This document shows, piece after piece, positions 28,093 to 36,714 of a DNA stretch of 64,000 nt (position 1 is its first letter; every line of letters begins with the position of its first letter). Location of the stretch: the NCBI GenBank assembly GCA_963744935.1, contig CAVUVM010000004.1:1116001-1180000 (forward strand), given 5' to 3'. A program made the position numbers and the translations under genes. The stretch is from Bog-473 sp963744935. Lineage in GTDB: Bacteria; Actinomycetota; Acidimicrobiia; Acidimicrobiales; RAAP-2. Below the pieces are notes generated by a model, which saw only the letters and a list, made by a program, of their open reading frames with translations, searched no databases and was not told the origin of the DNA.

Positions 28093-28289
28093 GGCTGCCC
28101 CTGGGGGCCATCAGACCCGTCCGCGCGCGCCTCCTGACGCTTCCGCCACGCCTGACGGCCCGCGAGGTCGTGCCGCACGGCCCACATGATCACGATGACG
28201 ATGAGGGCGACCATGGCCACGATGAAGATCCCGAACACGATGAAGAACGCGACGTCGGTCGAAACCAGCGGAGCGAGGACGGCGCACAT
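28089..28289 (-). CDS. Small single-pass membrane protein
   Basis: 66 residues with one long hydrophobic helix (VAFFIVFGIFIVAMVALIVIVIMW) and a basic, hydrophilic tail (RKRQEARADG). The stop overlaps the patatin GTG start, which supports a real gene even though no ribosome-binding site is obvious. It may tether or assist the patatin (inference); no family is recognised. Confidence 0.65.
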   Translation of the reverse strand: MCAVLAPLVSTDVAFFIVFGIFIVAMVALIVIVIMWAVRHDLAGRQAWRKRQEARADGSDGPQGQP

Positions 28290-28339
28290 GCACCAGCCAG
28301 GGTAGAGGAGGCGTCACACCCTGCGGGCACTCTGGCGTC

Positions 28340-29188
28340 ATGGTCCTGGTGGCTCCTTCCCCCCTGCTCCCGAGCACCCCGGTCGCCGCTCGTGCGGCGG
28401 CGGAGGCAGGCTCCGGGCGAGAGGTGCTCGCCCTCCTCCGGGGCGACATGGCGGCCCGGCCCCACTTCGACCCGGGTCTCGCCGGTGGCGTGCGCGCCTG
28501 GCTCGAGGACGCGGCCTACGAAGCCGTCTCGGCGCGGAGCGACCGCTCGGGGGCACTCGTGCTGGGCTCCCGACAACTCCTGGGCTCCGCCACCGAAGAG
28601 GCCAAGAATGGCGCGACCTCACGGATCGTCGCTCGCATGGTGCACGTGTTATTCCGCCAACTCGTCCACGGCGTGGACATCACGGACCCGCTCGACGACG
28701 GGATCGGGGCCTTGCGGGCGGCCGGCGACCACGTCGCGGTGCGCGAGGTCGAGTCTCTAGACGCGCGCGCGCGTCACGGCCTCGCTACCACGCTGGCCCG
28801 TCACGTGGCGAACCTGTCCGGCCTCGTGCCGCGCTTCGCCCCCGGATGGATGCCCCGAACGGACGACTACGTCGCCATCCCCCTGGCCGGAGGCCGGGTC
28901 GTGCTCCACGGCGTGTTCGACCTGCTCGTGGGCGTCCCGCAGACAGGGACCGCGTCGCTGTGCGCGCTGGGCCTGTCCACCGGTGGCCCCTGGGACCGGG
29001 AGCGGCGCACGCTGCATTTCCTCGCGCTGCTCCAGTTGCTTCGATCCGGCGCTCCCCCTTTCCGCGTGGCGCTCTTCGAGTCGGCGTCGGGCCGCTACGG
29101 CGTCGAGGACGTTCGAGAGGAGCACCTGCGGGCAATGGCCGCGCACGTCGCTGGCTGGCTCGCGCTGCGTGACACCGTGCATGACTGA
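28340..29188 (+). CDS. Degenerate PD-(D/E)XK nuclease-like protein
   Basis: 282 residues, ATG 28340, no signal peptide. No close family is recognised. The C-terminal half reads like a RecB-type nuclease core: GGRVVLHGVFDLLVG (strand with the usual Asp), then LCALGLSTGG in the place of D-x-K-T-G, then a helix with a QL-Y-like pattern (LHFLALLQLLRSG) and FRVALFESASG. The usual catalytic Lys is replaced by Ser, so it is probably inactive as a nuclease. It overlaps the next gene by 8 bases. Fold assignment is inference. Confidence 0.7.
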   Translation: MVLVAPSPLLPSTPVAARAAAEAGSGREVLALLRGDMAARPHFDPGLAGGVRAWLEDAAYEAVSARSDRSGALVLGSRQLLGSATEEAKNGATSRIVARMVHVLFRQLVHGVDITDPLDDGIGALRAAGDHVAVREVESLDARARHGLATTLARHVANLSGLVPRFAPGWMPRTDDYVAIPLAGGRVVLHGVFDLLVGVPQTGTASLCALGLSTGGPWDRERRTLHFLALLQLLRSGAPPFRVALFESASGRYGVEDVREEHLRAMAAHVAGWLALRDTVHD

Positions 29189-29990
29189 CATCACCGACGC
29201 GCTACTGGCGCCAGTGACACAGATGGAACCAATGTGCTGGCAGGCCGCACTGGCTGACGCCAGGTCGGTGCTGGCCGACCTGGCGGTTCGCCGTGCCTGT
29301 GCCGGCCCGTTCCGCATCACCGAGCACGACGTGCGACTCGCCCTCCGCCACGACACCGCCGAGTCCGGACCGGAGACGGCGTTCGCGTGGACCGCGCGCA
29401 CCGCGCGTCGGTCACTCGGGCTGGCCGCCATCCGTCTTCTCCTGGGCGGCAGGTCGCGTTCGCCGCTCGAGGCCGTCCGCGCGCGCATGTTGGAGTCGGC
29501 GCGTTGGGTGCACGACGGGAGCGCATGCGCGTCCCAGCTCGACCGCTGGGTGGCGGGCCTCACGGACGCCGGACGCGCCGCCGTCGAGGCCGAAGCAGTG
29601 ACGTGGGCGACCCGCTTGTGGTGCGCTCTCGACTGGGCCGCGTTCGACACACACCCGGTCATCGGTCGCGACTGCTGGTGGGACAGTCCCCATTCCGCGC
29701 TGCTCGCGCTGCGTGGCCGCGCCGAGGTGCGCACCGCAGGAGCACATCTCGTCGTCCTGAGTGGGCCGCGACGTGACTCCGTGCGGTCGGAGCTGGCGCT
29801 CGTGGCCCTCGTCGAGGCGTTGCGGTCCCGGTCGCCCGTTGCGCCGGGCCGCGTGGTCGGGTGGTGGCCCGAGTCCGGTCATATCGTCCGGCTCGAGCCC
29901 GAACCCACGGTGCTGTACCTCGCCACCGAGGCGGTGACGCTCGTGGTGACCGGGGGCGGCGCCAGCGGAGGGGTGCGAGCGGCGGCCTGA
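29181..29990 (+). CDS. Hypothetical protein, second PD-(D/E)XK-like partner
   Basis: 269 residues, ATG 29181 inside the end of the preceding gene. No known family. The last 110 residues repeat the core pattern of its neighbour: LRGRAEVRTAGAHLVVLSG (D-x-K-T-G place occupied by LSG), R-x-D-S-V-R-S-E-L-ALVALVEAL helix, and a closing strand RVVGWWPESG. Coupling suggests the two proteins form a complex. Their place between lipid genes and TypA gives no functional clue. Confidence 0.7.
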   Translation: MTDITDALLAPVTQMEPMCWQAALADARSVLADLAVRRACAGPFRITEHDVRLALRHDTAESGPETAFAWTARTARRSLGLAAIRLLLGGRSRSPLEAVRARMLESARWVHDGSACASQLDRWVAGLTDAGRAAVEAEAVTWATRLWCALDWAAFDTHPVIGRDCWWDSPHSALLALRGRAEVRTAGAHLVVLSGPRRDSVRSELALVALVEALRSRSPVAPGRVVGWWPESGHIVRLEPEPTVLYLATEAVTLVVTGGGASGGVRAAA

Positions 29991-30009
29991 GCCTGCAGGC
30001 CGCCGCTTT
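29979..30009 (+). terminator. Intrinsic terminator after the nuclease-like pair
   Basis: A perfect 10-base stem (GCGGCGGCCT / AGGCCGCCGC) with an 8-base loop is followed by TTT. It overlaps the last codons of the preceding gene and lies 60 bases before the TypA start, so it should separate the two transcripts. Confidence 0.65.
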
Positions 30010-30068
30010 CAGGCTCGCGCCCGGGGGCGAAAGGATAGGGCGCAGCGTCCTCTATCGTTGGCTCCCCC

Positions 30069-31916
30069 ATGGGAACGCGCGACGACATCAGGAACGTGGC
30101 CATCGTGGCGCACGTGGATCACGGCAAGACCACGCTGGTCGACGCCCTGCTCCGTCAGACGGGTGCGTTCGGCCCCCATCAAGAGCTGACCGACCGCGTG
30201 CTGGACTCGGGCGACCTCGAGCGCGAAAAGGGGATCACGATCCTGGCCAAGAACACGGCCGTGCGCTGGGGCGGCGTGAAGCTGAACATCGTCGACACAC
30301 CGGGTCACGCGGACTTCGGCGGCGAGGTCGAACGAGGCCTCACCATGGTCGATGGCGTTCTGCTCCTCGTGGATGCGTCCGAAGGTCCTCTCCCCCAGAC
30401 CCGGTTCGTGCTGCGTAAGACGCTCGAGGCGCGCCTGCCGGTGGTGCTCGTGGTCAACAAGGTGGACCGCGCCGATGCCCGCATCGCCGAAGTGGTGCAC
30501 CAGGTCGAAGAGCTCTTCTTGGATCTCGGCGCCGATGAGCACCAGATCGACTTCCCGATCCTCTACGCCAACGCCAGAGCCGGGTGGGTGAGCACCGAGG
30601 CGGGCGTGGAAGGGACCAATGTCGAGCCCCTCTTTCGGACCATCGTGGAGCACGTCCCGGCTCCGTCGTTTGACGACGACGCGCCGATGCAAGCACTCGT
30701 GTGCAACCTGTCGGCCTCCCCCTATGTCGGCCGGCTGGCCATCTGCCGGATCCACAACGGCACCCTGACCAAGGGGGGCGACGTGGCGTGGTGCCGTCTC
30801 GACGGCACGGTGGAGAAGGTCAGGGTCACCGAGCTCTATGTGACCGAGGCGCTGGACCAGGTGCCGGCCGAGAGTGCCGGCCCGGGTGAGATCGTGTCGG
30901 TCGCCGGCCTGGCCGAGGTCACGATCGGCGAGACGCTGGCCGACCCGGACCGGCCGGTCGCGCTGCCCGCCATCACGGTGGACGAGCCCAGCCTCGCCAT
31001 GACGATCGGCATCAACACCTCCCCACTCGCCGGGCAGGATGGGACCAAGCTCACGGCCCGGCTGCTGAAGGCGCGCCTCGACGCGGAGCTCGTCGGCAAC
31101 GTCGCCATCCGGGTCGGCCCGACGGAACGGCCCGACATGTGGGAGGTGCTCGGACGAGGTGAGCTGCAGCTCGCGGTGCTCGTCGAGACGATGCGGCGGG
31201 AGGGCTTCGAGCTGACGGTGGGCAAGCCGCAGGTCGTCACCCGCGAGATCGACGGCGCCGTGTACGAACCGATCGAACGGGTCTCGGTGGACGTGCCCGA
31301 CGAATACCTCGGCGTGGTCACCCAACTCTTGGCGCTGCGCAAGGGCATGATGCTCGAGATGGTCAACCATGGCACCGGCTGGGTCCGCCTCGACTACCGC
31401 GTCCCCGCCCGGGGTCTCATCGGATTCCGTACCGAGTTCCTCACCGAGACCCGTGGAACAGGCATCCTGCACCACGTCTTCGACGGCTGGGATCGCTGGC
31501 AGGGCGAGCTGCGCACCCGCCGCAACGGGTCGATGGTGGCGGACCGACGCGGCCTGACGACGACGTTCGCCCTCATGAACCTTCAAGAGCGCGGCACCCT
31601 GATCGTCGGCCCCGCCGAAGAGGTCTACGAGGGCATGATCGTCGGTGAGAATGCCCGGGCGGACGAGATGGACGTCAATCCCGCCAAGGAGAAGAAGCTG
31701 AACAACATCCGCTCGTCGACGGCCGAGGAGTTCGAGCGGCTGACGCCGGCGATGTCCTTCTCACTCGAGCACGCGCTGGAGTTCATCGCGGAGGACGAAT
31801 GCGTCGAGGTGACGCCGAAGGTCGTGCGCCTCCGCAAGGTCGTCTTGGACCAGGCGATCCGAGGCCGGCAACGCAGCAGAGTCCGGGACGCGCGGGAGCG
31901 GGCGCAACGAGCCTGA
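30069..31916 (+). CDS. typA: Ribosome-associated GTPase TypA/BipA
   Basis: 615 residues, ATG 30069. The translational GTPase motifs are textbook: G1 AHVDHGKTTL, G3 DTPGHADFGGEVERG, G4 NKVDR, and the switch region GDLEREKGITILAKNTA. The beta-barrel, EF-G-like and BipA-specific C-terminal domains follow (RGLIGFRTEFLTETRGTG). It binds the 70S ribosome and supports 50S assembly and stress growth. The C-terminal tail is Arg-rich. It stands as a single gene followed closely by a VOC protein. Confidence 0.97.
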   Translation: MGTRDDIRNVAIVAHVDHGKTTLVDALLRQTGAFGPHQELTDRVLDSGDLEREKGITILAKNTAVRWGGVKLNIVDTPGHADFGGEVERGLTMVDGVLLLVDASEGPLPQTRFVLRKTLEARLPVVLVVNKVDRADARIAEVVHQVEELFLDLGADEHQIDFPILYANARAGWVSTEAGVEGTNVEPLFRTIVEHVPAPSFDDDAPMQALVCNLSASPYVGRLAICRIHNGTLTKGGDVAWCRLDGTVEKVRVTELYVTEALDQVPAESAGPGEIVSVAGLAEVTIGETLADPDRPVALPAITVDEPSLAMTIGINTSPLAGQDGTKLTARLLKARLDAELVGNVAIRVGPTERPDMWEVLGRGELQLAVLVETMRREGFELTVGKPQVVTREIDGAVYEPIERVSVDVPDEYLGVVTQLLALRKGMMLEMVNHGTGWVRLDYRVPARGLIGFRTEFLTETRGTGILHHVFDGWDRWQGELRTRRNGSMVADRRGLTTTFALMNLQERGTLIVGPAEEVYEGMIVGENARADEMDVNPAKEKKLNNIRSSTAEEFERLTPAMSFSLEHALEFIAEDECVEVTPKVVRLRKVVLDQAIRGRQRSRVRDARERAQRA

Positions 31917-31947
31917 CGACACCGACGGAACGGAGGGCCGGGTAGGG

Positions 31948-32418
31948 ATGGGCGCGGTAAAGAACGAGGGGTTCGACCACATGACCGTCGTGGTCAGCGA
32001 CCTCGACGGGGCGAAGGCGTTCTTCGGCCTACTCGGCTTCGTGGAGCGGATCGCCGTCGTCGCGCAGGGAGAGACGATCTCGCGCTACATGGGCATCGCC
32101 GACTGGGAGGCCGACCACGTCACCTTGGTGCTCGAGGGTGCGCCGGTGCACCAGGAGGTCCAGCTGTTGCGGTTCCACCATCCGGCCGCCGCACCCGACG
32201 AAGGTGCCGGCTCGCTGGCACGTACCGGCTTCAACCACGTGTGCTTCCGGGTGGCCGACATGGACGCCATGCTGGCGCACCTCGCCGGCCACGGTGTGAA
32301 CCCGCGCGGCGAGATCTTGGACTTCCACGACCGCAAGCTTGCATTCATAGACGGGCCCGGCATCGTCGTCGAGTTGGCCGAGTGGTCACTCGGAGCCGCT
32401 GGCCAGGCCGTCACGTAG
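31948..32418 (+). CDS. VOC (glyoxalase/bleomycin-resistance fold) protein
   Basis: 156 residues, ATG 31948 behind GGTAGGG. Two beta-alpha-beta-beta-beta modules are seen: FDHMTVVVSDLDGAKAFFGLLGF and FNHVCFRVADMDAMLAHLAG, with candidate metal ligands His11, Glu (VQLLRF region), His and the closing Glu (GIVVELAEW). The family includes glyoxalase I, dioxygenases and epimerases, so the substrate is open. It starts 31 bases after TypA and may be cotranscribed. Confidence 0.88.
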   Translation: MGAVKNEGFDHMTVVVSDLDGAKAFFGLLGFVERIAVVAQGETISRYMGIADWEADHVTLVLEGAPVHQEVQLLRFHHPAAAPDEGAGSLARTGFNHVCFRVADMDAMLAHLAGHGVNPRGEILDFHDRKLAFIDGPGIVVELAEWSLGAAGQAVT

Positions 32419-32432
32419 CATTGCCCCCGCCC

Positions 32433-32517
32433 GGAGGGATGGCAGAGCGGACGAATGCACAGCTCTTGAAAAGCTGCGAGGTGCAAGCCTCCGTGGGTTC
32501 GAATCCCACTCCCTCCG
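32433..32517 (+). tRNA. tRNA-Ser (anticodon TGA)
   Basis: The acceptor arms GGAGGGA and TCCCTCC pair fully, with G as the discriminator base. The anticodon stem-loop is CAGCT-CTTGAAA-AGCTG, anticodon TGA, reading UCA serine codons. A long variable arm (about GAGGTGCAAGCCTC) and a T-arm with GGTTCGAATCC fit a class II tRNA. CCA is not encoded. It marks the left edge of the accessory region. Confidence 0.95.
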
Positions 32518-32573
32518 CTTCCGCTCATCGTGGGCGCTAAATGCCTCGTGACCCCTGGCAGATGGCGGTACTC

Positions 32574-32617
32574 GATATCCGCCGCCGGATACCGGCGACT
32601 TGCTCCTATTCAAACCC
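32574..32617 (+). repeat. Hairpin-plus-TATTCAAACCC repeat, copy 1
   Basis: GATATCCG-CCGC-CGGATACC forms a stem and is followed by GCGACTTGCTCCTATTCAAACCC. It matches 35222-35265. One stem pair changes from A-T to G-C between the copies, which keeps the pairing. The surrounding 313-base gap (32518-32830) after the tRNA holds no gene. Confidence 0.6.
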
Positions 32618-32830
32618 GGCCTGACCAATCGCCAACTGACGGGTCTTATTAAACCGCCACCTACCGGCACACCAATAGCCGCGCCGTTCCGACCACCCGC
32701 GTGCCTGGAAAGCCGTTCGTGACAGCTTCGCGACGAATACAGGGCAACTCGCCGCCCAGGACGCAACTGTGCGATCATCAACATCCCGACCAGGCAGCGA
32801 GGAGCCGCGGATGACGACGGAGCGCTCGCT

Positions 32831-34918
32831 TTGGCTAAGCTAAGGCAAGGCTCTGATGCCATCGCTGCCCTTCTTGCCGTCATGGCACTTCTGGCTGGCA
32901 GTGTTCTTCTGACGGCGGCGAGCGCGGGCGCAACAGACTCCGACTGGATTCAACAATCAGTTCCCGCGACTGCCTTTGCCGATGCTGACCCTGCGTACGT
33001 CAGTTGTGTAGCAAATACCACCTTCTGTTTGGTTGTCGAGCCGGATTCGAGCGTCATCGACTCGAACGACCACATCGGTGACGCGGTACTTGTCACGACT
33101 GATGGTTCCACCTGGGCGAGCTATCCCACGCTTCCATTAGTCGACGGTAGTGCAGTGTCCTGGAACTCAGTCTCGTGTTTTTCAGAGTCGGATTGCTGGG
33201 TGGCCGGCGCTGGGCCTATGGACCAGCCCGAGGTTGCCCAGTCGGTCGACGGCGGCCAAACGTGGACCCTCGAGACTCTGGGAGTCTCGGCCGAAAGTGG
33301 CCCTTCGTGGTGGCCGAATTCCATCGACTGCGTGTCGGCGTCGACGTGCTGGCTCGCAGGAGTGGACGCCAACAGCGTGCAGGACCCGGTTACTGCGGTA
33401 ACCACGGACTCCGGCCAGACATGGACCACTTTCGCCACAATGGCCGACCAGTCCGACAGCTGGGTGACGGATGCCACGCTTCCGAGTACCGGAGGGGACG
33501 ATTCGAACGGCATGTACGGCCTTGGTGGCGTCTCGTGCATCTCGGCGCTTTCGTGCGTCGCTGTCGGGGGGCTGAACGATCCAGAGGGCGTCGCACAGGC
33601 GATTTCGACTACAGACGGGGGTGCGAGTTGGACGTTGTCGCCTGACCCCACGCTCTCTGGAATCCAGTACCTCTTCAGCGTCTCGTGTGTCGCCCAGGCC
33701 TCCGGCGTCCCGTGGTGCGAGGCCGTGGGGAGCGCGCTCGAGGCCTCAGGACCAGTCACGCTCACGTCGACGGACGGTGGGGTGACGTGGTCGGGAGAGG
33801 AATTCCTCGATGGCGCCGGCTGGCTGAGTTCGGTGTCGTGTGCCGACGCCAGCGATTGTTGGGCGGGCGGCGCGGGAACGGTCCAGTCGCTGGCCGGGAG
33901 CGACGATGGTGGCACCACCTGGCAACAGACCAGTGGGGCCACCTCAAACCAAGTAGTCGACGTTTCCTGCGCGACCAGCTCGTTCTGCGCGGCGGTCACC
34001 GGCGGCGGGCTGTTCGTGACCTCCGACGACGGAGGCCTGACACCGGGCTCCGACTCGCCGATGGCGGATGTCCGTACGGACGTAGCCAGTTCACCTCTTA
34101 CTGCGAATTCACCACTCACTCAGCCTTTGCCGGTGCTGACTCCCCGGAAGATGAGTGCTCAGAGGGGTGCGGCATTCACGGTTGTCGACAAGGATCATTT
34201 GGCAGTCCCGAGCGACCTTGTTACCTGGAACGTCCGCTGGCCCGATGGAGAGACGGCCACCACGCAGACCACAGTGCAACTGAACGATTTCTTCTCGTAC
34301 GAGCTCACGGCACCGCCGACCGGTAAGACGATTCTGACACCGTCGATCGGCGGAGCCAATCTGCCTGCTCTCACCGTGCACGCGTATCCAGGACCGGCTC
34401 CGGTGGTTTCCTCGGTCACTCCAACGGCAGGCCCTCTCGGCGGTGGCCAAACAGTGACCATTGCGGGTCAGAACCTCACCGGTACAACCTCTGTCCTCTT
34501 CGGTCATGCGTCCGCCACCGACGTTCAGGTGAACAATGCAGACCAGCTCACGGTGAGTGCGCCCAAGGGTATCGGCGTGGTACCGATCACCGTGAGATCG
34601 GCCCAGGGTGGTGCCAGCGGGATCTCCCCTGCGGCCGAGTACACCTATGCCGCCGCACCCGTGTTGGAGCAAGTTAAGCCTCACAAGGGGCCTGCAACCG
34701 GTGGCAACACCGTCGTACTTAGAGGTCCGGGCCTCGTTCGGACACTAAAGGTCAAGTTCGGGACTCACCTCGGCTCGAATATTCAGGTGCTGGCGGCCGA
34801 TGCCATCAGTGTCGAGGTGCCAGCAGGGTCAGGTCGGGTGAACGTTGTCGCGGTTGCGGCGGGCGGAACTTCGGTGACCACGAGATCGACCAAGTACTCC
34901 TACGACAGTGGACCCTGA
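32831..34918 (+). CDS. Secreted BNR-type propeller with TIG/IPT domains
   Basis: 695 residues. TTG 32831 is chosen because GGAG lies 8 bases upstream; the ATG at 32810 is out of frame. A signal peptide (AALLAVMALLAGSVLL...AGA) is followed by seven repeats of the type S-V-S-C-x(5-8)-C-x-A-G, alternating with BNR-like S-x-D-G-G-x-T-W turns, as expected for a seven-bladed propeller with one disulfide per blade (residues about 55-400). Two TIG/IPT beta-sandwich domains follow (VVSSVTPTAGPLGGGQTVTI; LEQVKPHKGPATGGNTVVL). No membrane anchor. Probably an extracellular binding protein; the ligand is unknown. Confidence 0.85.
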   Translation: MAKLRQGSDAIAALLAVMALLAGSVLLTAASAGATDSDWIQQSVPATAFADADPAYVSCVANTTFCLVVEPDSSVIDSNDHIGDAVLVTTDGSTWASYPTLPLVDGSAVSWNSVSCFSESDCWVAGAGPMDQPEVAQSVDGGQTWTLETLGVSAESGPSWWPNSIDCVSASTCWLAGVDANSVQDPVTAVTTDSGQTWTTFATMADQSDSWVTDATLPSTGGDDSNGMYGLGGVSCISALSCVAVGGLNDPEGVAQAISTTDGGASWTLSPDPTLSGIQYLFSVSCVAQASGVPWCEAVGSALEASGPVTLTSTDGGVTWSGEEFLDGAGWLSSVSCADASDCWAGGAGTVQSLAGSDDGGTTWQQTSGATSNQVVDVSCATSSFCAAVTGGGLFVTSDDGGLTPGSDSPMADVRTDVASSPLTANSPLTQPLPVLTPRKMSAQRGAAFTVVDKDHLAVPSDLVTWNVRWPDGETATTQTTVQLNDFFSYELTAPPTGKTILTPSIGGANLPALTVHAYPGPAPVVSSVTPTAGPLGGGQTVTIAGQNLTGTTSVLFGHASATDVQVNNADQLTVSAPKGIGVVPITVRSAQGGASGISPAAEYTYAAAPVLEQVKPHKGPATGGNTVVLRGPGLVRTLKVKFGTHLGSNIQVLAADAISVEVPAGSGRVNVVAVAAGGTSVTTRSTKYSYDSGP

Positions 34919-35534
34919 CCCCCTGTAGCTAAGTGATTGTCCCTGATCGGAGGGAAGGTCGCGTATGACGCCGTCCCCCTCCAGTCGGGATTTGGAGTCC
35001 AAATTCGGCGTTCAGCGCTTCAAGAGTTGGCTCGATCGGTGGTTGTCACGGGGACCCTGACCTGGGACAATTACTGATGGCACCCATTCTTGGCTACGCG
35101 GCAACAACGTCGAGGAGGCGGATCAGTCCAATCGGAGGGTTTGAATAGTGTCTTAGGCTCTCCGCTCGCCACATTTGTGGACGAATGTCTCCAAAACGGC
35201 CCCTGTTAGGGAACGATTTTTGATGTCCGCCTCCGGACATCAGCGACCTGCTCTTATTCAAACCCTCACGATCAGGCGATCTGGTAAATCGATGAGAGAG
35301 CCACCCCGAACTCGTTTACAGCTCGACGCGAGCATGCGCGCCGACTTGAACTGCGTCCCACGGACTCCCCGAGTGGTGGCATGTATGACAAATCGAGGTG
35401 GCTGACCTAATCGACGGTCATCTCGTTCGATATCGCTGTAGCGGGGATATCAATGCGCTTAGCGACTTCGGCGTTACGGTGCCGGACTGAGATCATCCTC
35501 GGAGCGAGCGGATTGACTAGTCCAACGTGCCGTT
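34919..35534. other. 616-base gene-free region carrying a MITE-like element
   Basis: No convincing gene. A hairpin with an 8-base stem and AGT loop (34988-35006, around TTTGGAGTCCAAA) could end the propeller transcript. A 133-base element with 13-base terminal inverted repeats occupies 35135-35267. Small ORFs at 35175 and 35453 have no ribosome-binding site or protein-like composition. Confidence 0.5.
35135..35267. mobile_element. MITE-like element with 13-base perfect inverted ends
   Basis: GAGGGTTTGAATA (35135-35147) is matched by TATTCAAACCCTC (35255-35267). The left end carries TTTGAATAGTGTCTTAGGCT, repeated near 48276 and, less exactly, at 39293. The right end holds an 8-base hairpin (GATGTCCG/CGGACATC) shared with 32574. 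It is too small to encode a transposase, so a partner would act in trans. Flanking target duplications were not clear. Confidence 0.5.
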
Positions 35535-36290
35535 TCACTTGGTATGGGTTGCCACGATGTCGCCGCCGGAGCGGCTCGCGGCATTGGGTTTTGGACGGAG
35601 CAGTTCGAGGAGTGCTTGTTGGGAATGAACTCCGAACTTTCGAAAGATGGTGGCCAGATGATTGCGTACGGTGCTCTGACTTATGAATAGTGCTGCGGAA
35701 ATTGTGAGGACACGTTCTCCTTGAAGGAGCAGGCTCAGGATCTCCCGTTGACGGCCGGTCAGATCACCAAGTCGGGGGTGACTCACGGCGCGAGGTTCGT
35801 CCACCCCGTCAAGCACACCTGCGGCACGAAGTTCTGACCCAATGCGGCGAAGGCACCGTTCGAGCTCGATAACTCGCTCGGAGGTCGAGCTCGGGAGTGG
35901 CCTCGGCATCCTGATGATTGCGAAGGCAAATTCTTCGGGCTGACCGAAGACCAACTGAACCAACAACAAGGACGCCGGCACGCAGCCATCCACTCGATGT
36001 ATGCAACGAACATGAAGGAGCGAGACCACGGTAAGTTTCGGCGCTCCCCCCAGCCCGGTAATGAGTGCCACATCGTCGGGATGAACGAGATCCAAAAGCG
36101 ATCGTCCAATGCAGTCCGCGGGTTCCAGATCTGTCACCGCTTTGATGTCTGCACTCATTTCCTGGATGAGCCAACCCTGATTGGTGGTCCCGAATGCAAT
36201 CGGAACCGACTCTGGCCAAGGAGTGGCCGGATCACAGCTCCCTGGTTCGACCAGGGCCTCCTCTCCGCGTTTGATCTGAGTCGCCTTCAA
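35535..36290 (-). CDS. PAS-LuxR transcriptional regulator
   Basis: 251 residues. The start is TTG 36290, which overlaps the stop of a PilZ-like remnant (TTGA). The N-terminal half has a PAS-like fold (NQGWLIQEMSADIKAVTDLE ... GRSLLDLVHPDDVALITGL), a sensor module. The C-terminus is a complete LuxR HTH: LGDLTGRQREILSLLLQGER, ISAALFISQSTVRNHLATIF. It probably controls a nearby or island gene in response to an internal signal. No autoinducer domain or receiver is present. Confidence 0.85.
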   Translation of the reverse strand: MKATQIKRGEEALVEPGSCDPATPWPESVPIAFGTTNQGWLIQEMSADIKAVTDLEPADCIGRSLLDLVHPDDVALITGLGGAPKLTVVSLLHVRCIHRVDGCVPASLLLVQLVFGQPEEFAFAIIRMPRPLPSSTSERVIELERCLRRIGSELRAAGVLDGVDEPRAVSHPRLGDLTGRQREILSLLLQGERVLTISAALFISQSTVRNHLATIFRKFGVHSQQALLELLRPKPNAASRSGGDIVATHTK

Positions 36291-36593
36291 CTCGCTACCA
36301 ACGAACGATTCGTTCTGTGCGCGTCGCGAAGCTCTCGCTCTCCATCTGTCGGCTCAACGAACAGCGCTCCGATCCGCAGTTCCTGGTGCGGTCCTTCGGC
36401 ACCGTGTTTCCTCGGTCTCCCCGCAGGTGGCGTGGAGAAGGTCAACTCCAATGCCGGCCGAAGAGGTGTCGATCACCCGGTACCCAAGCCAGCATTCCTT
36501 GGGATCCCCTCGATCATGTACTTGTCCCGCCACTCGGTGAGCCGTCAAGGAGAACGTCCTGGCTTCTGTTCCTTCATGTTTCTCGTCCTCCAT
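36287..36593 (-). pseudogene. PilZ-like domain gene, frameshifted
   Basis: ATG 36593 opens a frame ending WLGYRVIDTSSAGIGVDLLH, which matches the PilZ pattern (R...V-x-D-I-S-x-x-G-x-G). Near 36415-36430 the frame is lost, and the expected closing strand (LRIGALFVEPTDGEREL) is found in another frame. That frame ends with TGA overlapping the TTG start of the PAS-LuxR gene. PilZ domains bind cyclic di-GMP, but the RxxxR motif is not clear here. Either a decayed gene or a sequence error. Confidence 0.45.
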
Positions 36594-36691
36594 CCTCAGA
36601 TCTCAGACTTGTGGCGCAGTTCGATTCATTTGGCCGCTCGATGTCAGCGTGGAGGAGGTGAACTATCTCCTGCAATAGAAAAAATAGATAT

Positions 36692-36714
36692 ATTGATCGT
36701 GTGTCACGATCAAT
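36692..36714. promoter_or_regulatory. 23-base palindrome over the LysR start codon
   Basis: ATTGATCGTG-TGT-CACGATCAAT is a perfect 10+10 inverted repeat whose right arm includes the first two bases of the ATG at 36713. It could be the autoregulatory operator of the LysR gene or an RNA hairpin hiding the start. No Shine-Dalgarno lies outside it. Confidence 0.6.

Noticed and set aside
30009..31586. Minus-strand ORF opposite TypA
   Set aside because: Antisense shadow of a highly conserved GTPase gene.
32490..32520. tRNA-Ser 3' end as an integration att site
   Set aside because: No second copy of the tRNA end was found downstream; TTCGAAT at 48276 matches only seven bases.
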